64,000 nucleotides of DNA, taken from Chitinophaga agri (GTDB lineage: Bacteria; Bacteroidota; Bacteroidia; Chitinophagales; Chitinophagaceae). Location: positions 4,836,001 to 4,900,000 of the forward strand of contig NZ_CP048113.1 of NCBI RefSeq assembly GCF_010093065.1, in the 5' to 3' direction. Below, piece after piece: positions 30,516 through 39,697 of this stretch (position 1 is the first letter of the stretch; each line of letters starts with the position of its first letter). The translations under genes and the position numbers were made by a program. The notes under the pieces were generated by a model. That model had not been told where the DNA came from, made no database searches, and saw only the letters and a list, made by a program, of their open reading frames with translations.

Positions 30516-32819
30516 ATGATCAAAGGAAACAGGTATATATCATCCACTGTTAGCGCAGCACTGATTGCCATGTGCATCTGTGCCTGTAGCACTACCAGGA
30601 CGGTTCCAGACAACGACCGGTTATACACTGGTGCCAATGTCAAGTGGGAGGGAAAGAAACCCCGTGACTACAGCACGCTTTCAGCTGAAATGAACAGCCA
30701 GACGAGGCCGAAACCTAACCGTAAGTTTGCCGGTATGCCTTTCAAACTATGGTTCTATAACCTGGGAAATGAACCCAAAGGCAAAGGGCTCAACTACCTG
30801 CTCAGAAAGAAATGGGGAGAACCACCGGTATTACTTAGCAGTGCTAAACCTGACTATACAGCAAACGTGCTGGAACAATACCTGGTAGACAATGGCTTCT
30901 TCCAGGCAGCTATTGCCTCTGAGATCAAGAACAGCGGAAAGAAAAAAGCGTCCATCACATATACTGTTACCCCTAATCACCGCTACCGGATTAAGAGTGT
31001 CACGTATCTGACCGATTCCAGTGCCTTGGGCAAAGCTGTTGCGGCAGCAAAGGAAGGAAGTTCGTTAAAACTTAATCGTCCTTACAGACTGGATAGCGTG
31101 GTGGCAGAGCGGAACCGTGTACATATTATCTTAAAGGATCAGGGATATTATTATTTTACTCCTGATCACCTGCTGGTAGAAGTAGACAGCACAAACAATG
31201 GCATGGTAGACCTGTATCTGAAGATAAAGGACGAAACGCCAGAAGCTGCCCGCAGGGCATATCGCATGAAAAACATTACGTTGTACCCTAACTATTCCCT
31301 GGATAATGACTCCATGAGCCGTAGGGGTACACCAGTGCAATACAATCATATCAGGATTGTTGACTCTACTAAAAAGTTCAGACCCAGTGTCTTTGATAAA
31401 TCTGTCTTCCTCAAGCCAGACAGTTTATATAGATTGACCAATCACAATCTTACACTCCGGCGTTTGACGGACCTTGGCACTTTCAAGTTTGTAAAAGGTC
31501 AGTTCAGAACAGTTAGAGGAGACAGCTCCCGGCTGAACGCAAGTTTCTTCCTTACACCCTATCCACGCAGGAGTTTGTCTGCTGAGTTAAGAGGTACATC
31601 CAAGTCAAACAACTTTGTCGGTTCTGAAATAAGGATCACTTCCAGGAACCGCAACTGGCTACATGCAGCCAACTTACTGGAAATTATATTATCCGGAGGT
31701 ATGGAATGGCAGGTAGGTGGCCGGAAAGCAGCTGATAACAGCCCCTTGCTCGGCGGCAACTCCTATAATCTGAAGGCAGAAGCAGCTGTTACCATTCCTC
31801 GTTTCTGGCAGCCTCTTTTTAATTTCAATGTGCGTACACCATATGTCCCACGCACCCGCATCAGTGTAAGTTATGAGTTGTTCAGCCGTAGCCAGCTCTA
31901 TAACCTGAATGCCTATTCCTTCCAGTTCCAGTATATCTGGCGGCAAACGCAGTACCTGGAACATAAGTGGTCGCCAATTGCTATTACATATGTATTGCCA
32001 ACCAGCACCACACCAGGATATGATAGTATCCTGGTGAATGACCCGAGTCAGCGGGCGGCTATTGAAAAACAATTTATACTGGGCGGTAACTATACCGTTA
32101 CATATAATAATCAGTCGGATAACAGGGAACACAGCTTCTACATGAATGGTGACCTGGATTATTCCGGTAACCTGGCAGGCCTGGTGGTGCCTAAGAAAGA
32201 TGATGCCAGAAAGATCGTTGGATCTCCATTTGCACAGTATATACGTCTTACCGGTGATATCAGGCACTACTGGAAACTCAACCGCAAACTGACCTGGGTA
32301 AACCGTGTTTTCGCCGGCTTTGGTATGCCTTACGGTAATTCAACCACCCTACCTTTTGTAAAGCAATACTTTATTGGAGGTAGTAGCAGCCTTCGGGGTT
32401 TTCGCGCCAGAACACTTGGTCCGGGCTCATACAGAGATACGACCAGCCAGTACCTGGCCAATGAAGCCGGGGATATTAAATTTGAATTTAACTCTGAACT
32501 GCGGGCAAAGCTGACCGGCATATTCAATGCGGCCGTCTTTGTAGACGCGGGTAATATCTGGCTGAAAAAAGATATCCCGACCAAACCGGGTAGTAAATTC
32601 AAAGCCAGCAGTTTTGGCAACCAGATGGCGGTAGATGGAGGTGTTGGTCTTCGTGTAGATGCGTCTATCATCGTAGTCAGGCTCGATCTGGCCTTCCCTC
32701 TTCGTAAGCCATGGCTCCCATCCGACGAAAGATGGGTAATAAAAGATATTAAGTTGGGCGATCCAGACTGGCGTAAAGAAAATCTTATTCTGAACATTGC
32801 GATTGGATATCCTTTCTGA
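30516..32819 (+). CDS. tamL: TamL-type Omp85 outer membrane lipoprotein
   Basis: A 767-residue protein with a lipobox (ICAC, lipidated Cys24), three or so POTRA-like segments in residues about 100-330 and a C-terminal 16-strand Omp85 barrel. The barrel contains the conserved GGSSSLRGF motif of strand-lid contacts (near residue 620) and ends in an aromatic residue. Omp85 proteins with a lipoprotein signal are the TamL form of TamA seen in Bacteroidota. It sits 1 bp downstream of tamB, which supports a shared machine. Confidence 0.9.
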   Translation: MIKGNRYISSTVSAALIAMCICACSTTRTVPDNDRLYTGANVKWEGKKPRDYSTLSAEMNSQTRPKPNRKFAGMPFKLWFYNLGNEPKGKGLNYLLRKKWGEPPVLLSSAKPDYTANVLEQYLVDNGFFQAAIASEIKNSGKKKASITYTVTPNHRYRIKSVTYLTDSSALGKAVAAAKEGSSLKLNRPYRLDSVVAERNRVHIILKDQGYYYFTPDHLLVEVDSTNNGMVDLYLKIKDETPEAARRAYRMKNITLYPNYSLDNDSMSRRGTPVQYNHIRIVDSTKKFRPSVFDKSVFLKPDSLYRLTNHNLTLRRLTDLGTFKFVKGQFRTVRGDSSRLNASFFLTPYPRRSLSAELRGTSKSNNFVGSEIRITSRNRNWLHAANLLEIILSGGMEWQVGGRKAADNSPLLGGNSYNLKAEAAVTIPRFWQPLFNFNVRTPYVPRTRISVSYELFSRSQLYNLNAYSFQFQYIWRQTQYLEHKWSPIAITYVLPTSTTPGYDSILVNDPSQRAAIEKQFILGGNYTVTYNNQSDNREHSFYMNGDLDYSGNLAGLVVPKKDDARKIVGSPFAQYIRLTGDIRHYWKLNRKLTWVNRVFAGFGMPYGNSTTLPFVKQYFIGGSSSLRGFRARTLGPGSYRDTTSQYLANEAGDIKFEFNSELRAKLTGIFNAAVFVDAGNIWLKKDIPTKPGSKFKASSFGNQMAVDGGVGLRVDASIIVVRLDLAFPLRKPWLPSDERWVIKDIKLGDPDWRKENLILNIAIGYPF

Positions 32820-32868
32820 TTTCTTTACCTTGGGCGGGAATATCCCGCCCATTTTTTAAAAACGACCT

Positions 32869-33249
32869 ATGATAATAATGAAATATACACGCCATGCATT
32901 ACTGCTGCTCGGAACAATGTTCTGCTTCACTGCCTGCAGCAAAAAAGTTACAGAGACAGGAAAAGCATCTTACTATGCGGATAAGTTTGAAGGCCGTAAA
33001 ACTGCCAGCGGAGAAATATTCAGACAGGGGCAACTCACCGCAGCTCACCGGACCTTGCCATTTGGTACAAAAGTGACTGTCGTGAATGTGTCTAACGGAC
33101 GTTCTGTAAAAGTGCGTATCAATGACCGCGGACCATTTGCTGAAGGCAGGGTCATTGATGTATCAAAGAAAGCTGCCCGGAAGCTGGGTATGGTGACAAC
33201 GGGTGTCGCGCCGGTGGAAGTGAAGTATAAGAAGAAGAAGAAGGGATAG
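32869..33249 (+). CDS. rlpA: RlpA-like septal-ring lipoprotein
   Basis: A 126-residue lipoprotein with lipobox FTAC and a double-psi beta-barrel RlpA domain: GKASYYADKFEGRKTASGE, then LPFGTKVTV and VRINDRGPF, and an Asp in the following VIDVS. RlpA proteins cleave or bind stem-less glycan strands at the division site; this short form lacks the SPOR domain. A second possible start is the ATG at 32878. The C-terminus is a run of lysines. It may belong to the tamB-tamL transcript, 49 bp behind tamL. Confidence 0.88.
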   Translation: MIIMKYTRHALLLLGTMFCFTACSKKVTETGKASYYADKFEGRKTASGEIFRQGQLTAAHRTLPFGTKVTVVNVSNGRSVKVRINDRGPFAEGRVIDVSKKAARKLGMVTTGVAPVEVKYKKKKKG

Positions 33250-33270
33250 AAGATATTTATCAATAACAGA

Positions 33271-33301
33271 AAAGGCGATATCATACACTGATATCGCCTT
33301 T
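33271..33301. terminator. Bidirectional terminator between rlpA and the PfpI-like gene
   Basis: Perfect 13-base arms at 33271-33283 and 33289-33301 around a five-base loop lie between the two convergent genes. A and T runs occur on both sides. Confidence 0.8.
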
Positions 33302-33321
33302 ATTTATTGGAAACCTTAATA

Positions 33322-33873
33322 TCAAGCGTGTACACCTTCACCAATCTCTTCCACCATTTTTCTGCAGAAAGCAGGCAGGTCATTCGGATTGCGGCTGGTC
33401 ACTAAACCATTGTCTACCACTACTTCCTGGTCTACCCAATTGGCACCCGCATTGGTAAGATCTGTTTTCAGCGAAGGGTAGGAAGTAACCGTTCTGCCTT
33501 TCAGTTCTCCGGTCTCTATCAGCGTCCATGGACCGTGACAGATAGCAGCAATTGGTTTACTATCATCAAAAAAGCCAGATACGAAATTTACCGCGTCCTG
33601 ATTTTCCCTCAGGTGATCAGGATTCATTACACCACCGGGCAGAACAAGCGCATCATAATCTTTTGCATTAGCACTCTCAACAGTCTTATCGACAGGATAG
33701 GTATTCCCCCAGTCTTTTTCCGCCCACGCCTTTACCTCTCCATCATGTAACGATACCACTTCTACCAATGCACCAGCCTCTTTCAATGCTTCGACCGGCT
33801 GTGTAAATTCGACTTCTTCAAAACCATCGGCCACAAGAACGGCCACTTTTTTATTACTGAGTTTGTTTTCCAT
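33322..33873 (-). CDS. DJ-1/PfpI-family protein
   Basis: A 183-residue cytoplasmic protein of the DJ-1/PfpI superfamily. The nucleophile elbow is AICHGPW, with Cys and neighbouring His near residue 112, and a Glu from the VADGFEEVEF segment near residue 18 completes the expected site. Close relatives (YhbO, YraA) have been described as stress proteins acting on glyoxal or glycated targets; PfpI itself was described as a protease. I keep the call at family level. Confidence 0.9.
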   Translation of the reverse strand: MENKLSNKKVAVLVADGFEEVEFTQPVEALKEAGALVEVVSLHDGEVKAWAEKDWGNTYPVDKTVESANAKDYDALVLPGGVMNPDHLRENQDAVNFVSGFFDDSKPIAAICHGPWTLIETGELKGRTVTSYPSLKTDLTNAGANWVDQEVVVDNGLVTSRNPNDLPAFCRKMVEEIGEGVHA

Positions 33874-34436
33874 GATTATATCGTTTTATGGGTGTTAGGT
33901 AATAATCAGTTCGGACTACTATTTATTCACACAAAAACGATTCCTAAAGGTAAAATGAAGGCCATAGCGCATACGACGCATATATGTGTATGACGTTCAG
34001 TGGGTTGCTGTGCAATTATTTACTCAGAATAATGTTCACAATACTCATTTAACTCACATTTATGTGGCAATTGGGGTGTTTTTTTTGGAATTATTAGGCA
34101 GCTAATGTTACTTGCAGCGCAATCAGTTTTACACTTATCCTTGTGAATACAGAAGACACGACTTGCTACCAGGCATCTGAGAATGCAAATTAAATCAGGA
34201 TTGCTGCAATGGTGTTGTGGGCTAATAATGTAAGAGAAAGCTGAAGAATTGTTATTATCCAATCTCTATTAATTCCCTTTTTTGTACTGCATGTGTTCCT
34301 TCGTAAACATTTACGGAGTTGTTTGCGTGCTGCCTGCGAATACTGACCATAACATTATTTTCCATCGTCTTCCATATCCTAGTCTTAAATAGCCAATCTG
34401 CTGCCGGTGAGTCCTTCGCCGGCAGTTCTTCTTGTG
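33874..34436. other. Gene-free region
   Basis: 563 bp with no gene I can support. An 80-residue minus-strand frame at 34020-34262 has no signal peptide, motif or coding-like composition. A GC-rich inverted repeat at 34401-34424 could be a weak transcription end for the gene at 34437, but it lacks a T run. Confidence 0.5.
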
Positions 34437-35441
34437 TTAATTATCCGCCGCAACAGAATTGAGTCCACCGTTCTGTTGCAGTAACGTATACATGTAACTG
34501 GCCCGGAATTGCTGTCCATTTATTTCATACAGGGGATCATTGTTGCCTGCCGAATCATGTAGCGCATCGGCCGAAAAGTATAAAGGATGAACGGCATCTC
34601 TGGCAAATATATTCGAGGCTGCCGGATCCAGTGCATAAGCATTATCATCATAAGGAATAGACAGTGCTTCTCTTGATAATTTGAAGTTAACAGACAGATG
34701 GTTCATATAATCTGAAATGAACAATTGCCTGTCGAAGGTTGACGTTGTTGAATGCTCTAACTGTCTGATAGCTGCATCTATCAGTTCATCCGTATATTTT
34801 ACCAGGGAAGGATTGTAAATATTCACACGGTCAGTATACAAGCTCCATACACTTTCTATGCCTCTCAAAGATGCTGCCGCTTCCCGGAGACTCTGATACG
34901 CTTGGGGAGAATCAAACCCACTGATACCCAGCGATATGATCCGAACGAGCTCCAGCCTCATCGCATCAAATAATTGGCCGTCAGTAGGAGCGGGGTGGTT
35001 ATTTCCCTGACATAATGTTTTCACCGCATCAGCCAGTTTGCGGGCCGCTATATATGCCTGCTGTGCATCTGTAGCGTGCAGTTCAGGGTAAATAAGAGAT
35101 TCCAGTTGTTGAAACGCATGACCATTCCTGTACATGGTCATATCACCTCCCTGCCCATTCATCAACTGGACAGTAGATGGATGTAAATATGCTGCAAGTA
35201 CCTCTATTTCTTTATAGGCAATTCTGGATGCGGAAAAGGCTTCGTGTATGGTCGCTGAAGACTGGTTCGTGGCAAGTGCTGTACATAGTTTATCCACATT
35301 GGCCTCCAACTTCTTTATTCCTGGTGTATACCAGGAAAATATCTGTTGCGAAGGAGCTGCAGGCTTTTGTCTGCATTCATACATACTGAAAATGCATATG
35401 GCTGACAATAATGTGGTCACAACAAAAATTAGTACACGCAT
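34437..35441 (-). CDS. Putative exported protein, similar to the N-terminal part of Bacteroidota cytochrome c peroxidases
   Basis: A 334-residue product starting at the ATG at 35441; a TTG six codons upstream is less likely. A hydrophobic segment with a Cys near residue 23 suggests a signal anchor or a poor lipoprotein signal. The AFSASRIAYKEIEVLAAYLHPSTV region (about 40-70) resembles the imelysin-like helical N-terminal region of large MauG/cytochrome c peroxidase proteins of this phylum. No CxxCH haem motif is present in this gene or after it. It could be an independent helical periplasmic protein or a truncated remnant. Confidence 0.55.
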   Translation of the reverse strand: MRVLIFVVTTLLSAICIFSMYECRQKPAAPSQQIFSWYTPGIKKLEANVDKLCTALATNQSSATIHEAFSASRIAYKEIEVLAAYLHPSTVQLMNGQGGDMTMYRNGHAFQQLESLIYPELHATDAQQAYIAARKLADAVKTLCQGNNHPAPTDGQLFDAMRLELVRIISLGISGFDSPQAYQSLREAAASLRGIESVWSLYTDRVNIYNPSLVKYTDELIDAAIRQLEHSTTSTFDRQLFISDYMNHLSVNFKLSREALSIPYDDNAYALDPAASNIFARDAVHPLYFSADALHDSAGNNDPLYEINGQQFRASYMYTLLQQNGGLNSVAADN

Positions 35442-35633
35442 AGCCCTATTATTTCTCAAGTTGTTTAAAGCACTCTATTTTTATACATACAAAACTGAGG
35501 TCAGCATAATAGCATGTCATTACCGGTGGGTTGGCTAACAAGCGGAGCAGTTATCCCTGATAATTCTTATTATGTGAACAGTCGTAGGTAGTATCCGCTC
35601 AAGATAAAGACCAGTTGTTAAATCAGCGTTACG

Positions 35634-35660
35634 GCTATTTTAATTTAACTTTAAAATAGC
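35634..35660 (+). promoter_or_regulatory. AT-rich hairpin in the corA leader
   Basis: Ten-base perfect arms at 35634-35643 and 35651-35660 with a seven-base loop, ending 19 bp before the corA start codon. It is too AT-rich and too early for a normal terminator. A leader control element is possible, but no known magnesium riboswitch was recognised. Confidence 0.35.
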
Positions 35661-35679
35661 GCAGCATAAATCTGTCCAA

Positions 35680-36804
35680 ATGCCAAGGCCGAATCGCATA
35701 TTGCCCATACAACCGATACAAGATGTACTGGAGACCTTAAATCCATTTAAGGCCAGGAAGCAACGGTTGATGAATTACAATCCGGTAACGGGGCCGTTGA
35801 CCCGTAAACCAACTGAATGTGAAAAGATCACCATCTTTAATTATAGTCACACTTATTTCGAGGAAGTAACAGTGAAAGGAGGAGATGTAGCTGCCATATT
35901 CAGGCACATTGATAGCAAAAATACGGTGTGGATCAATGTGGATGGTATTAATAAGGAAACGGTGCACAGGATATGTATAGAACTGGGTGTGCATATACTA
36001 CTGGAAGATGATATCATGAGTATCGGACAGCGGGCAAAAATGGACGAGATAGGCGATCATCTTTTCTGTCTTCTCCCTATGATGTATTTCAATGCAGAGA
36101 CTTGTACTATTGAACAGGAGCAGGTCAGCATCGTGCTGGGAAAGAACTTCGTAATCTCGTTTCAGGAAGATGCGGAACGTGATGTTTTCAATCATGTAAG
36201 AGATAAACTGCGCATTAATAATTCCCGTATCCGTTCAGTAGGAGCAGATTATCTTTGCTATTCACTGATAGATGTTATTGTAGACAGCTACTATCTCATC
36301 ATTGAAAAACTGGGCGAGCGTATAGAGTTAATGGAAGATGCTGTACAGCATCAGGCGAATACACGGGCACAGGCAAGAATTAATTTGCTGCGAAAGGAGT
36401 TGCTGTTATTTAAACGCGCCATCGCTCCAGTAAGAGAACTGGTGAATGGGTTTCTTAAGAGTGAAAGTGACTTACTGGAAGAGCGGACAACTAAATACTT
36501 CAAAGACGTATACGACCATATTGTACAGGCCAATGACCTGACAGAAAACTATCGTGATGTATTACTCAACGTACAGGATCTTTATCATACCCAAATCAAT
36601 CTCAAGATGAACGAGATCATGAAGGTGCTGGCGGTCGTAACAACAATCATGGCCCCGCTCACTTTCATCGTAGGCATTTACGGTATGAACTTCGACAATA
36701 TGCCGGAGCTACACACCAAGAACGGATATTACTACACTATGGGACTTATGCTGTTCCTGCTGGTCGGTATGATCATTTTTTTCAGAAAAAAGAAGTGGTT
36801 CTAA
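35680..36804 (+). CDS. corA: CorA-type magnesium/cobalt transporter
   Basis: A 374-residue CorA channel. The N-terminal cytoplasmic domain (about 1-300) holds the alpha/beta sensor region and the long helix. Two membrane helices lie at about 310-332 and 348-368, with the selectivity motif GMN at residues 335-337 (YGMNF) and a basic C-terminal tail. It ends directly against the convergent DUF2480 gene with no spacer. Confidence 0.95.
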   Translation: MPRPNRILPIQPIQDVLETLNPFKARKQRLMNYNPVTGPLTRKPTECEKITIFNYSHTYFEEVTVKGGDVAAIFRHIDSKNTVWINVDGINKETVHRICIELGVHILLEDDIMSIGQRAKMDEIGDHLFCLLPMMYFNAETCTIEQEQVSIVLGKNFVISFQEDAERDVFNHVRDKLRINNSRIRSVGADYLCYSLIDVIVDSYYLIIEKLGERIELMEDAVQHQANTRAQARINLLRKELLLFKRAIAPVRELVNGFLKSESDLLEERTTKYFKDVYDHIVQANDLTENYRDVLLNVQDLYHTQINLKMNEIMKVLAVVTTIMAPLTFIVGIYGMNFDNMPELHTKNGYYYTMGLMLFLLVGMIIFFRKKKWF

Positions 36805-37308
36805 TCACTTCTTTTTATAAATAGGTACTGTGGAGCAAGGTTCTCCGTACATCAGGCTTTTTACGACCGGTTTCAGTAACCTGGTAATCTCTACATAAGC
36901 AGCTTCACCGGCTCCCTTATCTCCGCATCCCTTGATGACAATGCGCTTATCGCTGTATTCAGTTACATCTATCGCAGCAAGGTTTTTCATGAACTGTACC
37001 TGGTGAACATGTCTCTTGTCACCGAAAGCTGCGAAATGAGCGAGAGGCTCGAGGTATGTCATCACCAGCATATATGCCCAGAAGGGTATGACAGCATCGA
37101 CAGAACAGAAGATCGCGACATTTTTATTGCGGTATTGTTCCCAATCCAGTTCCTGTAATTTAGTACGAAAGTCTTTCTCTTTGAGGATCATCTCCATAAA
37201 GAGGTATGGCTTGAGATCAAACTCGACTATTTCTTCCTTTGGATAGTAATCTTCAAGGTCCAGCGTAATGATTCCACTCTGTGCTACCTTGTTTACAATC
37301 TCTTCCAT
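36805..37308 (-). CDS. DUF2480-family cytoplasmic protein
   Basis: A 167-residue protein recognised as DUF2480, a family nearly restricted to Bacteroidota. A TLDLEDYYP block near the N-terminus and the GCGDKGAGEAAYVEITR block near residue 130 are characteristic. No enzymatic motif is evident. It starts 8-16 bp downstream of an exact -7 box (TAAATTTG on the minus strand, 37325-37332), so its leader is very short. Its stop codon abuts that of corA. Confidence 0.85.
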   Translation of the reverse strand: MEEIVNKVAQSGIITLDLEDYYPKEEIVEFDLKPYLFMEMILKEKDFRTKLQELDWEQYRNKNVAIFCSVDAVIPFWAYMLVMTYLEPLAHFAAFGDKRHVHQVQFMKNLAAIDVTEYSDKRIVIKGCGDKGAGEAAYVEITRLLKPVVKSLMYGEPCSTVPIYKKK

Positions 37309-37324
37309 GATAAATCGCTTTATA

Positions 37325-37332
37325 CAAATTTA
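37325..37332 (-). promoter_or_regulatory. Exact TAnnTTTG box before the DUF2480 gene
   Basis: TAAATTTG on the minus strand, 17 bp before the ATG at 37308. It matches the -7 consensus; I could not identify a good -33 box. The ppiD terminator lies just upstream, consistent with a new transcript starting here. Confidence 0.4.
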
Positions 37333-37380
37333 CTAAAAAATGGATCGCTGCCCGGAAATTATATTGACAGCTTTCGATGT

Positions 37381-37443
37381 ATAACTGATTATAACAAAAA
37401 GCCCCAGGCTGTTGGCCTGGGGCTTTTTGTTATAATCAGTTAT
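37381..37443 (-). terminator. Terminator of ppiD with 29-bp perfect arms
   Basis: Arms at 37381-37409 and 37415-37443 are perfect inverted complements around a TGTTG loop, with a GC-rich inner stem bordered by A5/T5 runs. It begins 11 bp after the ppiD stop codon, reading on the minus strand. Its design closely resembles the hairpin at 2357-2427. Confidence 0.88.
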
Positions 37444-37453
37444 TGAAGATTCC

Positions 37454-39562
37454 TTAAAAGAATTTGCCACGGTTGTCTTCGATCTTGCTCAGCTTTTTCA
37501 GCACAGCAAACAGCTGACCATCCAGCGCAGCAAGCATGCTTTGTTCATAAGCACGGCTTACGCTCTTAGGATCCTGACCGCCACCAGCGTTCTGGTAAGC
37601 ATCAACTTTTACTACATATACACCAGCGTTACCTTCGATTGGTGAGCTAACCTTAGCAGTACCCCAGTTCTTGTTGAAAGCTGCACCTACTACGCGAGGC
37701 TCAAAGCCCATGCTAGCTACGAAAGGAGTACCGAAACCGATACCTTCAGCTTTCTGCTCTGGTTGCGCGGTTGCTTTTGCAACGTCAGCCAGGGAAGCAG
37801 GAGATTTGATCTTTTCGATGATCTGAGCCGCTTTCTTTTCTTTTCTAACTTCTGCTTCAACAGTAGGTTTTACATCAGCCAGTGGCGCAACACCTTCAGC
37901 ACGAACAGCAGTCAGCACAGCTACTACATAAGTGTTATCAAAAGTGAATACGTTACTTACCGCACCAGCTTCAGAATCATATGCCCAACGAACCAGCTCA
38001 CGAGCCTGGCCGATACCTGGAATTACGAAGTCCATAGGTCGGAGGTTATCAGCAATACGTTTGTTAAGACCTTTCTCCTGAATAGTTTTTTCGAAAGTTT
38101 TCTGGTCACGGTTCTTAGAAGCGAACTCATTTGCTTGAGCGTATGCTTTGCTGTCAGTTTCACGGCTAGGCGTTACTGGTTTAGCAAGGTACGCGATCTT
38201 AACAGCGGAACCCACATTCTTCTGGTCCATGATCTGGATCAGGTGGTAACCAGCCTGTGTTTTTACTACTCCGATAGAACCTTTAGGTTTTTCCAGTGCG
38301 AAATCTTTAAATTCTTTCAGGAAGTCAGTAGAAGGAGTTACATCATATTCACCACCGGTTGGTTTGCTTCTTACGTCGTCTGTAAATTGTTCAACGAGCG
38401 CTTTGAAGTCAGCACCACCTTTAAACGCTCTTTCGATACTATCGATACGAGCTTTAGCGATAGAATCAGGTAAACCACCACCCTGTGGGTTCTGGGTAGC
38501 AATTAATATATGACGTACTTTAACGCTATCCGGTAAAGTCTTACGATCGATCATTTTAGCATAAACGATCAGGTTGTTATCATAATAAGGTCCGAATACA
38601 GCACCTACTGGTAAGCTAACCAATGTATCTTTCTGAGGCACCATCAGTGCGCTCTTAGCCACATAGCTATCATAAAAAGGCAGGTCAGAGTTACGGTTGA
38701 TAAATGCAGCAATGTCGTTGTTACCGATAGTATCCAACTCCTGTTTTGCATCCATCAGTACTTTCAGGGCAGCAGCTGTATCAGCAGCTGAAGGGATCAC
38801 GTTGAAAGCGATATAATCTACTTTACGGGATTCTTCTACCTTGAACAGTTCTTTATGTTTATTAATGAACTCATTCAGTTCGCCATCAGTTACTTTAACA
38901 GTAGAGTCAGCGATAGAGGCATACGGAACGGATACATAAGAAATAGATGCTGTCTGTGCGTTATCCAGGATTTGCTTTTCAGCTAACCATTTAGGATAAT
39001 AAACTGCCTGTTTGATCAGGGAGAGATATTTCTCAGAAACTCTTGACTGAGCGATATAGTCTTCCAGCTGGAGTAGACTGGCACGCATCTGACCGGTTTT
39101 ATCCTGGCCGATGCTGGCAAGTACCTGCTGCATACGTACACGGTCAAACTTTCCTGTTTTCTCATCAGTGAACTGTTGAGTAATAATAGGACTAGGATTT
39201 TGACCGGTGAATTGATCCTTGATCTCTTCTTCGGTTACCGCGATACCCAGTTTCTCGTACTGAGCATTCAAGATATTGTCGCTCAGGAATTTGTTCCATG
39301 CGGATTCACGGGCCTGCTGAGTGATTTGCTCATTCACGCCCCCATTAGACATACGCATACGGTCCTCAGCAGTCTTAATCATTTGCTGATAGTCCGCAAA
39401 TTCGAGTTCCTCGCCGTTTACTTTACCAACAGTCGTGGAGCGGCGGATAATTGAGTTTTTGCCAAAAAAGGCATCCTGTAGCAGGAAACTAACAATAGCC
39501 AGGCAGATCACTACTACGATCACCACGGCATATTTATCCCTGATCTTCTGAATAACTGACAT
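37454..39562 (-). CDS. ppiD: PpiD-like periplasmic chaperone/peptidyl-prolyl isomerase
   Basis: A 702-residue protein anchored by one N-terminal membrane helix (about residues 13-31). It has a SurA N-terminal-like chaperone domain (about 40-170), a parvulin PpiC domain (about 345-465, with VRHILIA and GYHLIQI), and a second, degenerate rotamase-like region near 510-640. PpiD helps outer membrane and secreted proteins leaving the Sec channel. It is transcribed alone from a strong candidate promoter. Confidence 0.93.
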   Translation of the reverse strand: MSVIQKIRDKYAVVIVVVICLAIVSFLLQDAFFGKNSIIRRSTTVGKVNGEELEFADYQQMIKTAEDRMRMSNGGVNEQITQQARESAWNKFLSDNILNAQYEKLGIAVTEEEIKDQFTGQNPSPIITQQFTDEKTGKFDRVRMQQVLASIGQDKTGQMRASLLQLEDYIAQSRVSEKYLSLIKQAVYYPKWLAEKQILDNAQTASISYVSVPYASIADSTVKVTDGELNEFINKHKELFKVEESRKVDYIAFNVIPSAADTAAALKVLMDAKQELDTIGNNDIAAFINRNSDLPFYDSYVAKSALMVPQKDTLVSLPVGAVFGPYYDNNLIVYAKMIDRKTLPDSVKVRHILIATQNPQGGGLPDSIAKARIDSIERAFKGGADFKALVEQFTDDVRSKPTGGEYDVTPSTDFLKEFKDFALEKPKGSIGVVKTQAGYHLIQIMDQKNVGSAVKIAYLAKPVTPSRETDSKAYAQANEFASKNRDQKTFEKTIQEKGLNKRIADNLRPMDFVIPGIGQARELVRWAYDSEAGAVSNVFTFDNTYVVAVLTAVRAEGVAPLADVKPTVEAEVRKEKKAAQIIEKIKSPASLADVAKATAQPEQKAEGIGFGTPFVASMGFEPRVVGAAFNKNWGTAKVSSPIEGNAGVYVVKVDAYQNAGGGQDPKSVSRAYEQSMLAALDGQLFAVLKKLSKIEDNRGKFF

Positions 39563-39593
39563 ATATTATATAGTCTAAATTTTTTAAGGAAAG

Positions 39594-39625
39594 CAAAAAT
39601 AGAATAAAATAATTGTAACTACAAA
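39594..39625 (-). promoter_or_regulatory. Promoter of ppiD
   Basis: On the minus strand, TTTG at 39622-39625 and TATTTTTG at 39594-39601 are separated by 20 bp. Both boxes fit the Bacteroidota TTTG/TAnnTTTG consensus exactly. The start codon lies 31 bp downstream. Confidence 0.65.
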
Positions 39626-39697
39626 AAGGTTTTCATTCGCCGAAACCCAATACAGTAAAGGGTTTGGGGCATTTTATCGTGAAAAGTATTCCAAGTT

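Noticed and set aside
34020..34262. 80-codon minus-strand frame rich in Cys and His
   Set aside because: The spacing of Cys and His fits no zinc-binding motif, and it overlaps nothing conserved that I can see.
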